Assembly: GCA_011526265.1 (NCBI GenBank)
Contig: WTJN01000094.1
Span: 6,359 to 53,053, forward strand
Origin: Candidatus Arcticimaribacter sp.
Lineage (GTDB): Bacteria; Bacteroidota; Bacteroidia; Flavobacteriales; Flavobacteriaceae
DNA: 46,695 nt
Reading direction: 5' to 3'
Made by a program: the position numbers and the translations under genes. Under the pieces are notes generated by a model. It searched no databases, was not told where the DNA came from, and saw nothing but the letters and a program-made list of their open reading frames with translations. This document shows, one piece after another, positions 35,362 through 43,727 of this stretch (its first letter is position 1; each line of letters starts with the position of its first letter).

Positions 35362-36076
35362 AATATATCGAAGCAACCCCTAAGGTTTGTGGGCGATCTT
35401 CTACCTCTATAAACCCTATTTTTCGCAAAATATTGTTGAAGGCCTCCCCATGGGGAAACGCCGCCGCTGAAGCAGAAAGATAGGTGTAGGCTTTTTCGTC
35501 TTTGGATAAAAGTTTTCCCATGAAGGGCACAATCAGCTGACTGTAGAATTGATAGCCCTGTTTGAAAGGGAATTTTGTGGGTACGGCCGTTTCCAAAATG
35601 ACCAAGCGACCCTGTGGACGCAAAACGCGAAAGATCTCTTGCAGCCCCGTTTGAAGGTTTTCAAAGTTTCGAACCCCAAAGGCAACCGTGACCAAATCAA
35701 AGTGACTGGAGGGGTATTCGAGCTGTTCGCTATCGCCAATCACCATTTCAATGGTGTTTTCCAATTGTTGCTGGGTAACCTTTTCTTGACCAATGGCCAA
35801 CATCCCAGGTGAAATATCAAGCCCAATGATCTCTTTGGCCTTTGTTTTCGTCAGCGCGATGGCCAAATCTCCAGTCCCCGTCGCAATGTCCAACACGCGT
35901 TGTGGTTGAATTTCAGTACCCAATCGCACCACTTTTCTACGCCACGACTGGTCGATGCCCAACGAAATGACACGGTTGAGACGGTCGTATTGCGTTGAAA
36001 TTCCATCGAACATTTGGGTGACCTGTTCTTTTTTGCTTTTCTCGGGATCTTTGTAGGGCGTTACCGTCTTTTTCAT
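35345..36076 (-). CDS. ubiE: Demethylmenaquinone methyltransferase (UbiE/MenG)
   Basis: This 243-residue class I SAM-dependent enzyme carries out the final C-methylation of menaquinone (and of ubiquinone in organisms that make it). Motifs: VTQMFDGISTQYDRLNRVISLGIDQSWR near the N-terminus, then VLDIATGTGDLAIAL (motif I), GLDISPGML and DLVTVAFGVRNFENL, all typical of UbiE. The ATG at 36076 gives the usual MKKTVTPYKDPEKSKKEQV start. The frame upstream to 36106 reads through the -7 element at 36083-36090 and is unlikely to be translated. It overlaps the porT signal region by up to 32 bp. Confidence 0.94.
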   Translation of the reverse strand: MKKTVTPYKDPEKSKKEQVTQMFDGISTQYDRLNRVISLGIDQSWRRKVVRLGTEIQPQRVLDIATGTGDLAIALTKTKAKEIIGLDISPGMLAIGQEKVTQQQLENTIEMVIGDSEQLEYPSSHFDLVTVAFGVRNFENLQTGLQEIFRVLRPQGRLVILETAVPTKFPFKQGYQFYSQLIVPFMGKLLSKDEKAYTYLSASAAAFPHGEAFNNILRKIGFIEVEDRPQTLGVASIYCATKP

Positions 36077-36082
36077 AGATGA

Positions 36083-36090
36083 CAAAGATA
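36083..36090 (-). promoter_or_regulatory. -7 promoter element of ubiE-porT (TATCTTTG)
   Basis: On the minus strand TATCTTTG matches TAnnTTTG. Its downstream end is only 6 nt from the ubiE ATG at 36076, so the transcript would be leaderless or almost so. Confidence 0.45.
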
Positions 36091-36145
36091 ATTCATTTTC
36101 AATCACGAAAATGGAGGGGCACTATCCATTCCTTTGAAACTTTAG

Positions 36146-36153
36146 TATATTTG
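36146..36153 (+). promoter_or_regulatory. -7 promoter element of trkA-trkH (TATATTTG)
   Basis: TATATTTG matches TAnnTTTG and lies 23 bp before the trkA ATG at 36177. No convincing -33 element is found at the normal distance. Confidence 0.5.
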
Positions 36154-36176
36154 ATCCAAGGAATGAAACCTACCTC

Positions 36177-37526
36177 ATGAAAATCATCATTGCTGGAGCG
36201 GGGGAAGTTGGCTTCCATTTGGCCAAATTACTCTCCTTTGAGTCGCACGACATCACACTCATTGATACGCACAAAGAACGTTTAAATTACGCAGAAAATC
36301 ATTTAGACATCAAAGCGATCAAGGGAAATGCAAGCTCCTTGGATGTGCTTGCCGAGTCTCAAGTGCACGATTCCGATTTGTTTATTGCGGTCACCCAACA
36401 AGAAACGACCAACCTTGCCATTTGTGCCATTGCCAAGCAAATGGGTAGTCAGCGCACCATTGCCCGTATTTCCAACGGGGAGTTTATTCAGCAACAAGAA
36501 ACCGTCGATTTTCAAAAACTGGGAATCGATGAATTGATCTCTCCCGAAGAGTTGGCCTCTGCGGAAATTTTACAACTCCTCGACCAGTCAGCATTCAGCG
36601 ACAGTTATGAATTCGAAGAAGGCGCACTCACCCTTGTGGGTACTACCCTCGAAGCATCTGTTCCCTTTGTGGGCAAAACGGTCAAGGAAGCTGCACAAAT
36701 TTTTCCCGATATCCATTTTATGCCCATTGCCATTCAACACGAAGGGGCCGACTACACCACCATACCTCGCGGGGATACGACTTTTCAGGCCAACGATTTG
36801 GTCTATTTTATTACGCTCAAAGAAGGGGTAGAAGAGTTATACAAATTGACAGGCAAGAACAAAGCGGTCATTAAAAACGTCATGATTCTTGGGGGTGGAA
36901 AGATTGGATTCAATACGGCCAAACTCCTCTGCGCACAAAAATTTAAAGTGGTCCTGGTCGAGCAAAACAAACAAAAAGCGTTTGAAATTGCCGATCAACT
37001 TCCCGAGGTAATGGTCATTCATGGTGATGGTCGCAATGTTGAGGTCCTTGAAGAGGAAGGACTCGAAGCCATGGACGCTTTTATTGGCGTGACCGAAAAT
37101 TCGGAAACCAATATACTGTCCTGTTTGATGGCCAAATCCAAGCAAGTCAACAAAACCATTGCTTTGGTGGAAAACATGGACTATTTCCAGTTGTCTCATT
37201 CCATTGGGATCGACACCTTGATCAATAAAAAATTGCTTACAGCCAATACTATTTTCCGATACATACGGCGCGGGGAAGTGGTTGATTTAACCACCTTGAG
37301 CAGTCTGAATACCGAAATCCTAGAGTTTGTTGCCAAGCCCGATTCTAAAGTGACGGGGCAGAAGATCAAAGCGTTAGATTTTCCTCGATCAGCCACCATT
37401 GGCGGGGTGATTAAAAACGGCACAGGCATTATTGCTTTAGGGGACTATTGCATTGAAGCGGGCGACCGAGTGGTGGTTTGTTGTCTGCCGCGTGCCCTCA
37501 GTAAGGTCGAAAGTCTATTTTTATAG
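36177..37526 (+). CDS. trkA: Trk potassium uptake regulatory subunit TrkA
   Basis: TrkA is the cytoplasmic NAD(H)/ATP-binding gating ring of the Trk potassium channel. The 449-residue product has two tandem RCK units. The first starts IIIAGAGEVGFHLAKLL (residues 2-18) and the second VMILGGGKIGFNTAKLL (near residue 235). Each is followed by a TrkA-C domain, the last ending in EAGDRVVVCCLPRALSKVESLF. The length is normal. trkH begins 1 bp after the stop, so the two form an operon. Confidence 0.95.
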   Translation: MKIIIAGAGEVGFHLAKLLSFESHDITLIDTHKERLNYAENHLDIKAIKGNASSLDVLAESQVHDSDLFIAVTQQETTNLAICAIAKQMGSQRTIARISNGEFIQQQETVDFQKLGIDELISPEELASAEILQLLDQSAFSDSYEFEEGALTLVGTTLEASVPFVGKTVKEAAQIFPDIHFMPIAIQHEGADYTTIPRGDTTFQANDLVYFITLKEGVEELYKLTGKNKAVIKNVMILGGGKIGFNTAKLLCAQKFKVVLVEQNKQKAFEIADQLPEVMVIHGDGRNVEVLEEEGLEAMDAFIGVTENSETNILSCLMAKSKQVNKTIALVENMDYFQLSHSIGIDTLINKKLLTANTIFRYIRRGEVVDLTTLSSLNTEILEFVAKPDSKVTGQKIKALDFPRSATIGGVIKNGTGIIALGDYCIEAGDRVVVCCLPRALSKVESLFL

Positions 37527-37527
37527 C

Positions 37528-39024
37528 ATGCACAAACTCAATACAGAAATCATTGTCTATCTCTTGGGAGTACTCTTGCTCTTCAACGGTGGGTTTATGC
37601 TTCTCGCTTCTATTGTGAGTGTAATGACACAAGATGGAGCCACCCTTGATTTATGTAAGGCGGCAGCCATTACTCTTATCACGGGTGCTGTTTTTATGCT
37701 CACCACGCGCAACCATACCAAACAGCTCAACAAACGCGAAGGATACTTGGTGGTCACAGGAGGGTGGGTGTTGATGACCCTCACGGGCATGTTACCTTAC
37801 CTAATTTCGGGGGTCTTCCATGACGTTGCCAGTGCCTTTTTCGAAACTATGTCGGGGTATACTACTACGGGGTCTTCTGTGCTGAATGACATTGAAAGCG
37901 TACCCAAGGGACTTTTGTTTTGGCGCAGCACCACCCATTGGATTGGAGGGATGGGGATCATCGTATTGGCCATTGCGATTCTACCGCTTTTGGGCATTGG
38001 TGGGATGCAGTTGTTTGCCGCCGAAGCACCGGGCCCCAGTAGCGATAAATTGCACCCACGCATCACCGATACCGCCAAGCGCTTGTGGTTTATCTACGTT
38101 GGATTTACCTTGGCCGAAACCCTTTTGTTGTGGGCGGCAGGAATGTCCCTGTTCGATGCCATCAACCATGCCATGAGCACCGTTTCTACCGGTGGGTTTT
38201 CTACCAAGAATGCCAGTATTGCTTTTTGGAACGATCAGCCCTTAATCCAATACATTATCCTTTTGTTCATGTTTTTGGCGGGCATCAATTTTGTTCTGAA
38301 CTATTTTGTACTCACAGGCAAATGGCGCAAACTCATCCATGACGAGGAATTTCGTTTTTATAGCCGAACGGTCGTATTGTGTGCGCTCTTTTCGGCGGTC
38401 ATGATTTATTTTTTTGCCGAGACTTCTACCCATTCTTTTGATTACCCAGCGGTATGGGGACCCATGGAAAGCGCTTTCCGTCACGCCTTTTTTCAGGTCA
38501 CTGCAGTGGTGACCACGACCGGGTTTGTGACCGCCGATTTCACGGCTTGGACACCTTTACTGACTTTGGTGTTTTTTGGCTTGATGTTTTTGGGCGGTTC
38601 AGCGGGCTCAACCTCGGGTGGGGTCAAGGGTGTACGGCACTACTTGATGATAAAAAGTGGTTTATTGGAATTCAATCGGGCGCTTCATCCCAATGCCATT
38701 CTACAGATCCGTTATAACAACGCACTCTTGACCGAAAAGGTACTGCAAAACATCTACGGTTTTTTTATCCTTTACATGCTCTCTTTCATTATGGGGGCAT
38801 TGGGCTTCTCCATTCTAGGGCTCGATTTTATCTCGGCCCTTGGTGTATCGGCCTCTAGTCTGGGGAATGTAGGACCGGCTTTGGGTGATTTTGGGCCAGC
38901 TTACTCCTTTGCAGGACTATCTACTGCTGGCAAATGGTGGGCGTCTTTTCTTATGTTGTTGGGGCGCTTAGAACTCTTCACGGTCTTGATTATCTTCACC
39001 CCCTTTTTCTGGAAAAAAGTTTAG
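37528..39024 (+). CDS. trkH: Trk potassium uptake transmembrane subunit TrkH
   Basis: TrkH is the membrane pore subunit of the Trk potassium system. The 498-residue product has about ten membrane helices and four selectivity-filter-like loops, including MSGYTTTGSSVL, MSTVSTGGFSTKN, VVTTTGFVTADF and LGNVGPALGD. The loop LFLGGSAGSTSGGVKGVR is also typical. I set the start at 37528, one base after the trkA stop; the longer in-frame reading from 37453 lies inside trkA. The stop codon overlaps the stop of convergent rarA by 4 bp. Confidence 0.95.
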   Translation: MHKLNTEIIVYLLGVLLLFNGGFMLLASIVSVMTQDGATLDLCKAAAITLITGAVFMLTTRNHTKQLNKREGYLVVTGGWVLMTLTGMLPYLISGVFHDVASAFFETMSGYTTTGSSVLNDIESVPKGLLFWRSTTHWIGGMGIIVLAIAILPLLGIGGMQLFAAEAPGPSSDKLHPRITDTAKRLWFIYVGFTLAETLLLWAAGMSLFDAINHAMSTVSTGGFSTKNASIAFWNDQPLIQYIILLFMFLAGINFVLNYFVLTGKWRKLIHDEEFRFYSRTVVLCALFSAVMIYFFAETSTHSFDYPAVWGPMESAFRHAFFQVTAVVTTTGFVTADFTAWTPLLTLVFFGLMFLGGSAGSTSGGVKGVRHYLMIKSGLLEFNRALHPNAILQIRYNNALLTEKVLQNIYGFFILYMLSFIMGALGFSILGLDFISALGVSASSLGNVGPALGDFGPAYSFAGLSTAGKWWASFLMLLGRLELFTVLIIFTPFFWKKV

Positions 39025-40298
39025 TAGTTATATCTTCCTTTCCACCGGGATTTTAAGAATTCTCGGAATTGGTCTTCTTTGGGATTACCTCCTGGCGCGT
39101 AAAATATTCGTCCTTGAAGCGCATCGGGCAGGTAGTGCTGCTGAATAAAGTTTTGGGGATAGTCGTGCGGGTACTGGTAGCCAGCACCGTAGTCCAATTC
39201 TTTCATTAATGCCGTGGGAGCGTTGCGCAAATGCAGGGGGACCGGCAAGTTACCGGTTTCTCTCACCACGGCCAGACTGTCGTCAATGGCTTTGTACGCG
39301 GCATTGCTTTTTGGGCTGGCGGCCAAATACGTCACGCATTGACTCAAGATGATTCGCCCTTCGGGAAGCCCAATGGCTTGTACGGCTTGGAAGCAGTTGT
39401 TTGCCAGTACCAAGGCCGTTGGATTGGCATTACCGATGTCTTCTGACGCAGCGATGAGCAATCTGCGCGCGATGAATTTCACATCTTCCCCGCCTTCAAT
39501 CAGTCGGGCCAACCAGTACACCGCTGCATTGGGGTCGCTGCCGCGGATGGATTTGATCAATGCCGAGGCAATATCGTAGTGGAGATCGCCTTGTTTGTCA
39601 AAATGTAACGGATTGGTTTGCGCATGGTGCAGGACTTTTTCGTTAGTGATTTCGATGTCAGTTTCGGCACTTGCCATGACCACCAGTTCCAACAAGGACA
39701 GTAATTTCCGCGCATCTCCCCCCGATAGGCGTAGTAAGGCCTCATCTTCGCTCAGGGTAATCTTTTTTTTCTGGAGTATGGGGTCATTTTCTATCGCTCG
39801 ATGGAGTAAGGTCTGAAGATGTTTCTTTTCCAGCGCCTTTAATGTGAAGGTTTGACAGCGTGATAAAAGGGCATTGATGACTTCAAAGCTCGGGTTTTCT
39901 GTGGTGGCGCCAATGAGTACAACATACCCTTTTTCGACGGCCCCCAAGAGGGCGTCCTGTTGGGCTTTACTGAAACGATGAATTTCATCAATGAATAAAA
40001 CCGCACTTTTTTTGGTGAATAAGCCGCCGTTGTTTTTTGCTTTCTCAATCACTTCCCGCACCTCTTTCACCCCGGCTTGAATGGCCGAAAGGGCATAGAA
40101 AGGGCGTTCGTGCTGTTGCGCCATTAAATGGGCGAGGGTGGTTTTTCCCGTTCCGGGAGGCCCCCAGAATAGGAGGGAAGGGAGGTTTCCACTGGCAATC
40201 ATGGGCGTCAATGCCCCATGCGGGCCCACCAAATGATCTTGTCCAACATAGTCGTCCAGTATTTTTGGACGCATTCTTTCGGGGAGGGGAGCCTGCAT
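39021..40298 (-). CDS. rarA: Replication-associated recombination protein RarA (MgsA)
   Basis: RarA is an AAA+ ATPase of the clamp-loader type that acts at stalled replication forks. The 425-residue product has Walker [12 protein letters not shown], Walker [19 protein letters not shown], sensor 1 in [11 protein letters not shown], and the C-terminal tetramerisation region with [25 protein letters not shown] and YPHDYP, all typical of the WRNIP1/MgsA family. It starts 2 bp after the stop of rlmB, so they form a two-gene operon. It converges on trkH with a 4-bp overlap. Confidence 0.94.
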   Translation of the reverse strand: MQAPLPERMRPKILDDYVGQDHLVGPHGALTPMIASGNLPSLLFWGPPGTGKTTLAHLMAQQHERPFYALSAIQAGVKEVREVIEKAKNNGGLFTKKSAVLFIDEIHRFSKAQQDALLGAVEKGYVVLIGATTENPSFEVINALLSRCQTFTLKALEKKHLQTLLHRAIENDPILQKKKITLSEDEALLRLSGGDARKLLSLLELVVMASAETDIEITNEKVLHHAQTNPLHFDKQGDLHYDIASALIKSIRGSDPNAAVYWLARLIEGGEDVKFIARRLLIAASEDIGNANPTALVLANNCFQAVQAIGLPEGRIILSQCVTYLAASPKSNAAYKAIDDSLAVVRETGNLPVPLHLRNAPTALMKELDYGAGYQYPHDYPQNFIQQHYLPDALQGRIFYAPGGNPKEDQFREFLKSRWKGRYNY

Positions 40299-40300
40299 CT

Positions 40301-41038
40301 TTAGTGGTGTTCGCGTTGACGAATGACTTCATAGAGGACGGTTCCGCAGGCAACCGAAACATTCAACGAGGCGATTTTACCGTGCATGGGAAGTTTTGCG
40401 GTAGCTTCAACCAATTTCAGTACCCCTTTGCTAATGCCTTTTTCCTCTGAACCCATGACCAACGCAAGCGGTCCGTTCAGTTGGTGTTGATAAATGGTTT
40501 GATCCGCTTTTTCGGTGATCCCAAGGGTTTTTATTCCGTGTGCTTGCAAAAGGTAGAGTGCATCTTTAAGATGATCAACACGTACGAGGGGCACACTAAA
40601 AATTCCTCCGGCGGAGGTTTTAATGGTATCGGCCGTAATGCGGGCGCTGCCTGTTTGGGGAATAATAATAGCGGTGACTCCAGTCGCCGCTGCCGAACGG
40701 ATGATCGCTCCAAGGTTGCGGGTATCGGTGATTTGGTCCAGTAACAGGAACAGTCCTTGCTGTCCGATGGTAGGGTCTTGCTCCAAAAGCGCTTCCAAAT
40801 CTACAAAGGCAATGGGTGAAATACTGGCCACAGCCCCTTGATGATTCCGTTGATTGAACCGTTCAAGACGCTCTTTGGGGACGTAACTGTGGGGAATGTT
40901 TTGTTCCCGCAGTTGCATTTCGAGTTGTTGTATGAGTGGCCCTTTTTGTCCTTTCAGGAGCCATACTTTTTCGATGGTTTTCTCCGCTTTTATACATTCT
41001 TGTATGGCGCGAATCCCATAGATTTCTTGTTTTTCCAT
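40301..41038 (-). CDS. rlmB: 23S rRNA (guanosine-2'-O)-methyltransferase RlmB-like
   Basis: This 245-residue SPOUT-class enzyme has the N-terminal L30e-like substrate-binding domain (IYGIRAIQECIKAEKTIEKVWL) and the catalytic motifs LLDQITDTRNLGAIIRSAAATG, LVMGSEEKGIS and LNVSVACGTVLYEVIRQ. The pattern agrees best with RlmB, which methylates G2251 in the peptidyl transferase P loop. The upstream part of the frame (to 41095) crosses the terminator hairpin at 41068-41089 and cannot be the real start. The ATGs at 41038 and 41044 are both possible; MEKQEIYGI is the more usual start. rarA follows after 2 bp. Confidence 0.9.
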   Translation of the reverse strand: MEKQEIYGIRAIQECIKAEKTIEKVWLLKGQKGPLIQQLEMQLREQNIPHSYVPKERLERFNQRNHQGAVASISPIAFVDLEALLEQDPTIGQQGLFLLLDQITDTRNLGAIIRSAAATGVTAIIIPQTGSARITADTIKTSAGGIFSVPLVRVDHLKDALYLLQAHGIKTLGITEKADQTIYQHQLNGPLALVMGSEEKGISKGVLKLVEATAKLPMHGKIASLNVSVACGTVLYEVIRQREHH

Positions 41039-41060
41039 CCCCATTGGTTTGGCTATGAAG

Positions 41061-41089
41061 ATAAAAAAAACCCACCGAAAGGTGGGTTT
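41061..41089 (-). terminator. Intrinsic terminator of the susC-susD-lipoprotein operon
   Basis: On the minus strand AAACCCACC, loop TTTC, GGTGGGTTT is followed by a run of T to 41063. It begins 23 nt after the lipoprotein stop. Its T-run ends about 20 nt before the rlmB start codon, leaving hardly any room for an rlmB promoter. Confidence 0.9.
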
Positions 41090-41112
41090 CTTCATTTACT
41101 ATTTACAACGTT

Positions 41113-41973
41113 CTATCGACGTGTCAATGTAACGGGTACAGGATAGGTAGAGGCGCTAAAGCAACCTAAGTCTACACATGTTCCAAAGAGGGCTTCGTAA
41201 CTTCCCGTACAAGAGAAGAAATAAGCACTACCTGATTGGTTGATGTATGGTCCTGAATAACCAAATGTAGAATCAGCAAGCAATTCTGAACGTCCAGTTG
41301 CTGCAGCAGTTTCAGGATCTACGGTTACGTTTAAGTGTTTACCGGGACCAAACATATCTACAAAACGGATGCCTACATCGGTAGCAACAGCTTCTACTGT
41401 AGGTGCAGCAGGAGCCCATCCGAAGATGTTGTCTCCAACCACTACATCGTACGTACCCACTGCGTCAGCGGTAACGAAAGGACAGAAGAAAGGCACATCC
41501 CATGTATAGGCACCAAGAAGGGCTTCACCTGTCGCATCACCGTTTAGAGTAGTGTGGTCAAATGAACGACCATCAGTCGTTGTGATGACTGCTCTAAACT
41601 GAACCAAGTCACCAGGAGTAACATCTGAAGTGGTCAGACCCAATGCAGCAAGTGCATCAGCAGCTGAAACGGCCATGTTGGCTGGGAAAGTAGAGGTAGA
41701 GTACACTTCTACAGCAGCACTTTCTGTACGGCTGCTTTTGTAGTATACACTGGCCATCAAGGTATACGATTCAACGTTGTTGGTCGCGTCTTTCAATTCA
41801 CCCGAGTAAATGGAACCAGAGGCATCGTTCAAGTCGAATACCGAAGTCCCATCAGGAGTGATGGTTACCAAAGCTCCAGAGGGAGGAATGGCAAGGACTT
41901 TATTCTCATCCATACAAGACACGAGGCCGATGAGGACGAGTAGCGTTAATGTAAGTAATTTTATATTTTTCAT
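41113..41973 (-). CDS. SusD-associated lipoprotein of unknown function
   Basis: The 286-residue product has a lipoprotein signal: MKNIKLLTLTLLVLIGLVSC with Cys20 lipidated, then MDENK. The mature part looks like one or two immunoglobulin-type beta domains (GALVTITPDG... and TYDVVVGDN). It ends in a Cys-containing segment (FFSCTGSYEALFGTCVDLGCF) whose four cysteines could pair into disulfides or bind metal. The end VPVTLTRR is strand-like. It is the third gene of the susC-susD operon, 13 bp after susD. This position is taken by surface glycan-binding or other ligand-binding lipoproteins in many Sus-like operons; that role is inferred only. Confidence 0.75.
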   Translation of the reverse strand: MKNIKLLTLTLLVLIGLVSCMDENKVLAIPPSGALVTITPDGTSVFDLNDASGSIYSGELKDATNNVESYTLMASVYYKSSRTESAAVEVYSTSTFPANMAVSAADALAALGLTTSDVTPGDLVQFRAVITTTDGRSFDHTTLNGDATGEALLGAYTWDVPFFCPFVTADAVGTYDVVVGDNIFGWAPAAPTVEAVATDVGIRFVDMFGPGKHLNVTVDPETAAATGRSELLADSTFGYSGPYINQSGSAYFFSCTGSYEALFGTCVDLGCFSASTYPVPVTLTRR

Positions 41974-41986
41974 AATGAACTATATT

Positions 41987-43708
41987 TTAGTTATCCCAGA
42001 ATACGCGTTGCGTGTGATCCGCTTTTTGTGAGATATTGTTGTTATTATCCACTTCAGTTCTTGGGTAGAAGAATGAAGTAATAAAGTCGTTATTCGACGA
42101 CTTCAACAAAGGTTGAAGACCTTCAGGCTTGTCTGTTCTTCTGAACGTGTTGTATGCTTCAACACCATTTCCGAAGAGTGCCAAACGGTACTCGTTGATG
42201 ATGAGTCCCATTTTGTCTGAAGATGTTGCCCATAACGAGGCAGCATTGCCGCTTCCACAAACTTCTTCTACATAGGCGCTGATGCTAGAAGCGATACCGT
42301 CGTTCCAAGTACTCAACTGCGCAGCACCCGTAGCACCACGGAAGTTGATCGCTCCTGCGTTTCCTTGGTCGGCAGCAAAGGTCGTTACTTTCTCAAACGA
42401 CTGCTCAATTCCTGATTGCAAGAACGCACGTGCATCCGCTTCGTTACCGTTGGCCATGTGCCACTCCGCAATCATAAAGTGCGTGTAGGCAGAAAGCATC
42501 ACTGGAGACATTCCAGCACCTCTAAGTCCTTCTTCACGACCGGCAACTGCAATGGCAGCTCCATCGTCAAAACGTCCACCAAACGGATAGATTCCATAGG
42601 CAGTTCTCAACCCTCCATCGGGTGGAATACCGTCGTTATCTCCATGATCTCTTCCCCAGTAACCAGCACTAGAGCTTGATCCTGGATCGATATCATTGTA
42701 TCCAATGTAGCAGAAGATTTCATCTGGACCATAGTGGCTTGGACGTCTTTCGTTTCCACAAGGGATTTCGTTGTCGTCGTTGTCGGTCACATCGTCATCT
42801 TGACGATAGAAGTAGTAGGCCGCACGAATGTCCGCTACGTTTTTCTTACCAACAAACTCATTCATGTATGTATTCGACATATAGTCGGCAACATCTGCAG
42901 GAAGATCGTAGTTGGATACGAAACGTGGGTGACGGCTGTCAGGGTTCGCGTTAAGCGTACCGTAGTTCACTTGGAAGTCGTGTGCTTTGGCAACGATTAG
43001 ATCATCACCTGCACTCGCGATCAAAGCGTTGATGCGCGCTGCATCATCTCCTTCAGCAGCGTTACGTCGTTGTAAACGTAACTTGAATTCTAAGGTGTTG
43101 GTGAATCTTGTCCACTTGGCACGGTCACCACCATAGATCAAATCGTTTGAAGGTGATTGTGATTCTACTGCAAAGTGATCTCTCGCTTCGTTGATCAAAG
43201 CCAAGGCCGCGTTGTATACGTCAGCACCTGAATCTGTAGAAGGGTTAAGGTTTTCAACCCCTTGTGCAGCTTCTGTGTAAGGCACATCTCCGATAAAGTC
43301 AACAAGAGTAATCATGGTATACGCCTTGATCACTTTGGCAATTCCAACGTGTGTTTCCCATCCTTTTTCAAGGGCTTTAGGAACCAAGTTGTTGTAATCA
43401 GTGAAGATGTCTGAATATGCATCGTTCCACATGCCGTTCATGTTGGTGGTGGTGTATGCATTTTCATAAAATGGTCCAAACATGTGGAGCATTCTTGTCA
43501 ATTCCTGACCTTGGTCAGTGACACTGTTAAAGAACGACACCATATCCAATTGCATTGCATTGAGATAGTAGTCGAGATCCGAGCTTTCTGGAGTCAATGC
43601 ATTGGGACTTTCCAAAATTTCCAACTCCGTTGTCTCGCAGGAGTTTAGCGAAAACACTATTGCAAGTGCTGCAAACGCCTGAAAACAATACTTAGTTAAT
43701 TTATTCAT
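41987..43708 (-). CDS. SusD/RagB family nutrient-binding outer membrane lipoprotein
   Basis: The 573-residue product is a surface lipoprotein that caps the SusC transporter and delivers ligand to it. The signal ends in FSLNSC, with the Cys lipidated. The following ESPNALTPESSDLDYYLNAMQ and the tetratricopeptide-like helical body (MWNDAYSDIFTDYNNLVPKA, IKAYTMITLVDFIGDVPYTEA) are typical of the SusD-like branch found next to peptide or non-starch SusC proteins. The C-terminal part has FRRTDKPEGLQP and SFFYPRTEVDNN, also characteristic. The ligand is not known. It starts 19 bp after the susC stop; a second ATG at 43717 is possible. Confidence 0.88.
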   Translation of the reverse strand: MNKLTKYCFQAFAALAIVFSLNSCETTELEILESPNALTPESSDLDYYLNAMQLDMVSFFNSVTDQGQELTRMLHMFGPFYENAYTTTNMNGMWNDAYSDIFTDYNNLVPKALEKGWETHVGIAKVIKAYTMITLVDFIGDVPYTEAAQGVENLNPSTDSGADVYNAALALINEARDHFAVESQSPSNDLIYGGDRAKWTRFTNTLEFKLRLQRRNAAEGDDAARINALIASAGDDLIVAKAHDFQVNYGTLNANPDSRHPRFVSNYDLPADVADYMSNTYMNEFVGKKNVADIRAAYYFYRQDDDVTDNDDNEIPCGNERRPSHYGPDEIFCYIGYNDIDPGSSSSAGYWGRDHGDNDGIPPDGGLRTAYGIYPFGGRFDDGAAIAVAGREEGLRGAGMSPVMLSAYTHFMIAEWHMANGNEADARAFLQSGIEQSFEKVTTFAADQGNAGAINFRGATGAAQLSTWNDGIASSISAYVEEVCGSGNAASLWATSSDKMGLIINEYRLALFGNGVEAYNTFRRTDKPEGLQPLLKSSNNDFITSFFYPRTEVDNNNNISQKADHTQRVFWDN

Positions 43709-43727
43709 TGTAGTCATTTTTTTTTAT

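Noticed and set aside
41039-41095. Longer RlmB start at 41095
   Set aside because: The extension is translated from the terminator hairpin of the sus operon.
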